Shown here piece by piece: positions 6,152-7,805 of a DNA stretch of 7,805 nt; position 1 is the stretch's first letter; every line of letters starts with the position of its first letter. The DNA comes from Alphaproteobacteria bacterium (GTDB taxonomy: Bacteria; Pseudomonadota; Alphaproteobacteria; Rhizobiales; Xanthobacteraceae), in assembly GCA_005884855.1 (NCBI GenBank), contig VAZS01000250.1, positions 1-7,805 of the forward strand, read 5' to 3'. The position numbers and the translations under genes are program-made. A model generated the notes under the pieces. That model saw nothing but the letters and a program-made list of their open reading frames with translations, ran no database searches and was not told the DNA's origin.

Positions 6152-7036
6152 TCAACGATGCTTGTTCGCGAGCTGGTCGAGGCGCTGCGTAGCTTCCTTT
6201 GCTCCAAACTTTTTCGCTTTTTCGTACCAGCCTCGCGCCATGGCTAAATCCGGCACGACGCCGTGAACCCCGAGCTTCTCCAGGATCGCGGGATCGTAAG
6301 TCTCGGCCAGAGTCATGGCGGAGCGCGCATCTCCGCCCTCCGCGGCGCGCCGCAGCACGAGGCGAGCCGCAGCAATATCGCCACTCGCAATCAAGCCATC
6401 CGCTCGCCTCAGCGAGGAGGCGATTTCACCAGGGTCGAGCTGGTGGATGGCATTCGGGACCACGAGCTCCGGGACGGCTGCCTCCAACGGAGCGCTGTTC
6501 TGCAGCGCCGAGCCGCTCTGCAGCGCGCTCTGATAGGCGTTCTTGATCTCCTCGCGCGTCGGCACCACGGCGGCAGTTGTGACAGTTCGAACGCCCACGG
6601 TCTGGTTGTCCGGAGCCGATGGCTGTGCGGGCTCATTCAGCTTTCTGTCGCGTTGTGTCAGTTGCGACGGATCGGACTGCGCCGCTGCGGAAGGAGCCGG
6701 CAAAACGGCGGCAATCGATGCTTTGAAATTGGCCGCAGTGTCTCGTGTGGCGTCGGAAGAAAACAGCGCGAACAGAACTGCCACGGCCGCAGCCGCCAGA
6801 ACACTGACAAGAATCAGCGACGAGACCGAACCTTTTCGCTTCTTGCGCATCGGATTGAGGTATTCGCTTGGATCCGGTTCCCCGTTCTGGTCGGAAAGGA
6901 ACAGTGGAACCGACTCTTCCGGATAAGCGTCTGTCCGGACCGGTAGCCTGTAGGGCGCGATGCGATCGGCTGAGTTTTCGAAGAACGTATCGACGTCAGG
7001 GTCGACTAATCTAAATGGATTCGCCTGCTCCGCCAT
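6152..7036 (-). CDS. Membrane-anchored Sel1/TPR-like protein of unknown function, 294 aa
   Basis: I chose the ATG at 7036 because GGGGAG (7044-7049) lies 7 nt before it; the ATG at 7042 would be only 1 nt away from that site. Residues 1-63 are acidic and probably cytoplasmic (VDPDVDTFFE, YPEESVPLFL). RKKRK at 64-68 precedes one membrane span at about 71-92, giving an N-inside, C-outside orientation. A Pro/Ala/Gln/Ser-rich linker follows (about 93-200). The C-terminal 205-292 is helical and Sel1-like: DIAAARLVLRRAAEGGDARSAM, then MARGWYEKAKKFGAKEA (landmarks). These carry the A...L..A...G...A spacing of Sel1 repeats, which serve as protein-binding scaffolds. Proteins of this layout in Bradyrhizobium relatives are uncharacterised as far as I know. 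It precedes the TAXI gene by 165 bp and may share its transcript. No enzyme motif is visible. Confidence 0.8.
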   Translation of the reverse strand: MAEQANPFRLVDPDVDTFFENSADRIAPYRLPVRTDAYPEESVPLFLSDQNGEPDPSEYLNPMRKKRKGSVSSLILVSVLAAAAVAVLFALFSSDATRDTAANFKASIAAVLPAPSAAAQSDPSQLTQRDRKLNEPAQPSAPDNQTVGVRTVTTAAVVPTREEIKNAYQSALQSGSALQNSAPLEAAVPELVVPNAIHQLDPGEIASSLRRADGLIASGDIAAARLVLRRAAEGGDARSAMTLAETYDPAILEKLGVHGVVPDLAMARGWYEKAKKFGAKEATQRLDQLANKHR

Positions 7037-7341
7037 AATCATACTCCCCGCTACTGTGACGCAACAGAGGGGCGCGTCCGGCATTTTTTTGTTTGTTGAT
7101 CATCAAGAGGCGCCCCGATACCGAGCACGTACTCAGCAGTTCGAATCGGCCCAAAAAGCGACCAAGGCTGGCGGGATTTAAGAAATGTTAAGGCTTCACT
7201 GTGATGCAAAAGTGGCGTGCACTGTTTTGTCACGTTCCGGCTTCGGGATCGACACGTGGAATGGCACCAGCCGCATGCTTCGCCAAATGCCTTCATCGGT
7301 GCCGGAAATCGCCGGTGCGAGCCGCGCTCGCTGCCCGGTGC
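7037..7341. other. 305-bp intergenic stretch upstream of the Sel1-like gene
   Basis: No gene is supported. An 81-codon minus-strand frame (7051-7296) lacks a ribosome-binding site and any family pattern. The stretch contains the Sel1-like gene's ribosome-binding site (7044-7049), a run of seven A on the minus strand (7085-7091), an AT-rich TTAACATTTCTTAA segment (about 7179-7192) and a small hairpin at 7317-7331. I could not pick out a credible -35/-10 pair. Its length suggests the Sel1-like gene has its own promoter here. Confidence 0.5.
7317..7331. repeat. Small GC-rich hairpin after the 42-residue protein gene
   Basis: GCGAGC-CGC-GCTCGC pairs perfectly with a 3-nt loop, starting 10 bp beyond the stop codon of the 42-residue protein gene on the minus strand. 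No T run follows, so it is at best a weak or factor-dependent terminator or an mRNA 3'-end stabiliser. Confidence 0.3.
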
Positions 7342-7470
7342 CTAGATCCCGAGAACCCAGACTGCCACAATCGTCCCGAGTACTGCCAGACCGGAGATAG
7401 TCCAGCCTGCTGCGTAGGCCGCGCCGTCGGTTTCCGGCCTGTCCACCAACGAGTCGTTCCAATCGCTCAT
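7342..7470 (-). CDS. Small single-span membrane protein, 42 aa
   Basis: ATG at 7470 to TAG at 7344-7342 encodes 42 residues. The start is preceded by a perfect AAGGAGG Shine-Dalgarno sequence (7482-7476) at 5 nt, the strongest ribosome-binding site in the window and the main reason to call this a gene. The N terminus (MSDWNDSLVDRPETDG) is acidic and soluble. Residues about 21-41 (GWTISGLAVLGTIVAVWVLG) form one membrane segment that ends two residues before the C terminus. There are no positive charges near the span except Arg11, so orientation is uncertain. I recognise no named family; it does not look like CydX, CcoQ or KdpF. The size and layout recall small subunits or regulators of membrane complexes, but that is analogy only. 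Neighbours on the same strand are the 60-residue protein upstream and the Sel1-like gene downstream. Confidence 0.78.
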   Translation of the reverse strand: MSDWNDSLVDRPETDGAAYAAGWTISGLAVLGTIVAVWVLGI

Positions 7471-7475
7471 GACAG

Positions 7476-7482
7476 CCTCCTT
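7476..7482 (-). promoter_or_regulatory. Perfect Shine-Dalgarno sequence for the 42-residue protein
   Basis: AAGGAGG on the minus strand, with a 5-nt spacer (CTGTC) to the ATG, fully matches the anti-Shine-Dalgarno core of 16S rRNA. It decides both the existence and the start of the small gene. Confidence 0.8.
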
Positions 7483-7600
7483 GCAGCTTGGCTCTGGGGC
7501 CTGCGTCTTCCCGCGCCGGCCTAAGGTTCAAAGATACCAATCGCGGCCATGGGTGGTGGTTCCACGGCTGTGTCGCCAACGCTGTCAATTTCAAGACGGT

Positions 7601-7783
7601 TTATTTGATGGGAAGCGAGCCGGCCGTGCGGACCAGCTTGTCGGCTTTGAGAAGAACGTAGGTGTTGGCAGGCTGCTCCCGCGCAAAGAAGCTTATCGCC
7701 ACAAACGCGGCGCAACACAGCAACCCCACGAGCATGATCTTTCGGTGAGTACGCCGGTCCGCATTGTGAAACGAGCTGGACAT
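7601..7783 (-). CDS. Small single-span membrane protein, 60 aa
   Basis: Start ATG at 7783, stop TAA at 7603-7601. Residues 1-16 are polar and basic (NADRRTHRK), residues about 17-33 (MLVGLLCCAAFVAISFF) are one membrane span, and the tail (AREQPANTYVLLKADKLVRTAG) is polar; by the positive-inside rule the N terminus is cytoplasmic. The two adjacent Cys at 23-24 lie inside the span, so a lipoprotein is unlikely: no small residue plus Cys sits at a signal cleavage position. Two in-frame stops lie directly upstream (7787-7792), so the start cannot be further back. No clear ribosome-binding site is seen, and a start at Met17 cannot be excluded. The overall pattern resembles short hypothetical proteins I recall from Bradyrhizobium, without known function. 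It precedes the 42-residue gene by 130 bp. Confidence 0.62.
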   Translation of the reverse strand: MSSSFHNADRRTHRKIMLVGLLCCAAFVAISFFAREQPANTYVLLKADKLVRTAGSLPIK

Positions 7784-7805
7784 CGTTCATCATAATCAGC
7801 TGCCC

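Noticed and set aside
7085..7091. Run of seven T as a plus-strand terminator
   Set aside because: No stable hairpin lies directly before it on the plus strand, and no plus-strand gene ends there.
7179..7192. TTAACATTTCTTAA as a CtrA-type site
   Set aside because: CtrA sites need TTAA-N7-TTAA; this one has a 6-bp gap, and no matching promoter was found.
7051..7296. 81-codon minus-strand frame between the 42-residue gene and the Sel1-like gene
   Set aside because: It has no ribosome-binding site, unusual Cys/His/Arg composition and overlaps the Sel1-like gene's translation start region.

Overview
The window looks like chromosomal DNA of an alphaproteobacterium, most likely the Bradyrhizobium/Rhodopseudomonas/Nitrobacter group (Nitrobacteraceae). 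Most genes are GC-rich (about 60-68% in the lines I counted), and the proteins (a rhizobial-type Kup, a SorAB sulfite dehydrogenase, a TAXI solute-binding protein and small single-span membrane proteins) fit that group. The genus is inferred from protein recall only.

Layout. Positions 2-2159 run on the plus strand: the 3' part of a kup potassium transporter gene, then a 165-residue membrane protein of unknown function. Positions 2205-2653 hold a convergent minus-strand GrlR-like gene. It is clearly less GC-rich (about 51%) and has a possible promoter overlapped by two short palindromes. Positions 2654-2936 appear non-coding. From 2937 to 7783 everything reads on the minus strand, in transcription order: a 60-residue single-span protein, a 42-residue single-span protein with a perfect Shine-Dalgarno sequence, a membrane-anchored Sel1-like protein, an orphan TAXI-type periplasmic binding protein, a strong 45-nt hairpin, sorA, sorB and a clear intrinsic terminator.

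Function. SorA (periplasmic, Tat-exported molybdenum sulfite dehydrogenase) and SorB (its c-type cytochrome) are separated by 10 nt and should be co-translated. Together they oxidise sulfite to sulfate and pass electrons to the respiratory chain. The TAXI protein upstream has no TRAP permease in the window and carries an unusual Cys-Thr-Cys in its N-terminal binding loop. Its ligand, and any link to sulfite metabolism, are unknown.

The best items for a second look are an apparent in-frame loss of about 40-45 residues from the last membrane segments of Kup, the Cys-x-Cys orphan TAXI receptor beside sorAB, the 11-bp-arm hairpin before sorA, and the 42-residue small protein. I did not find convincing evidence of a wholly new multi-gene system.
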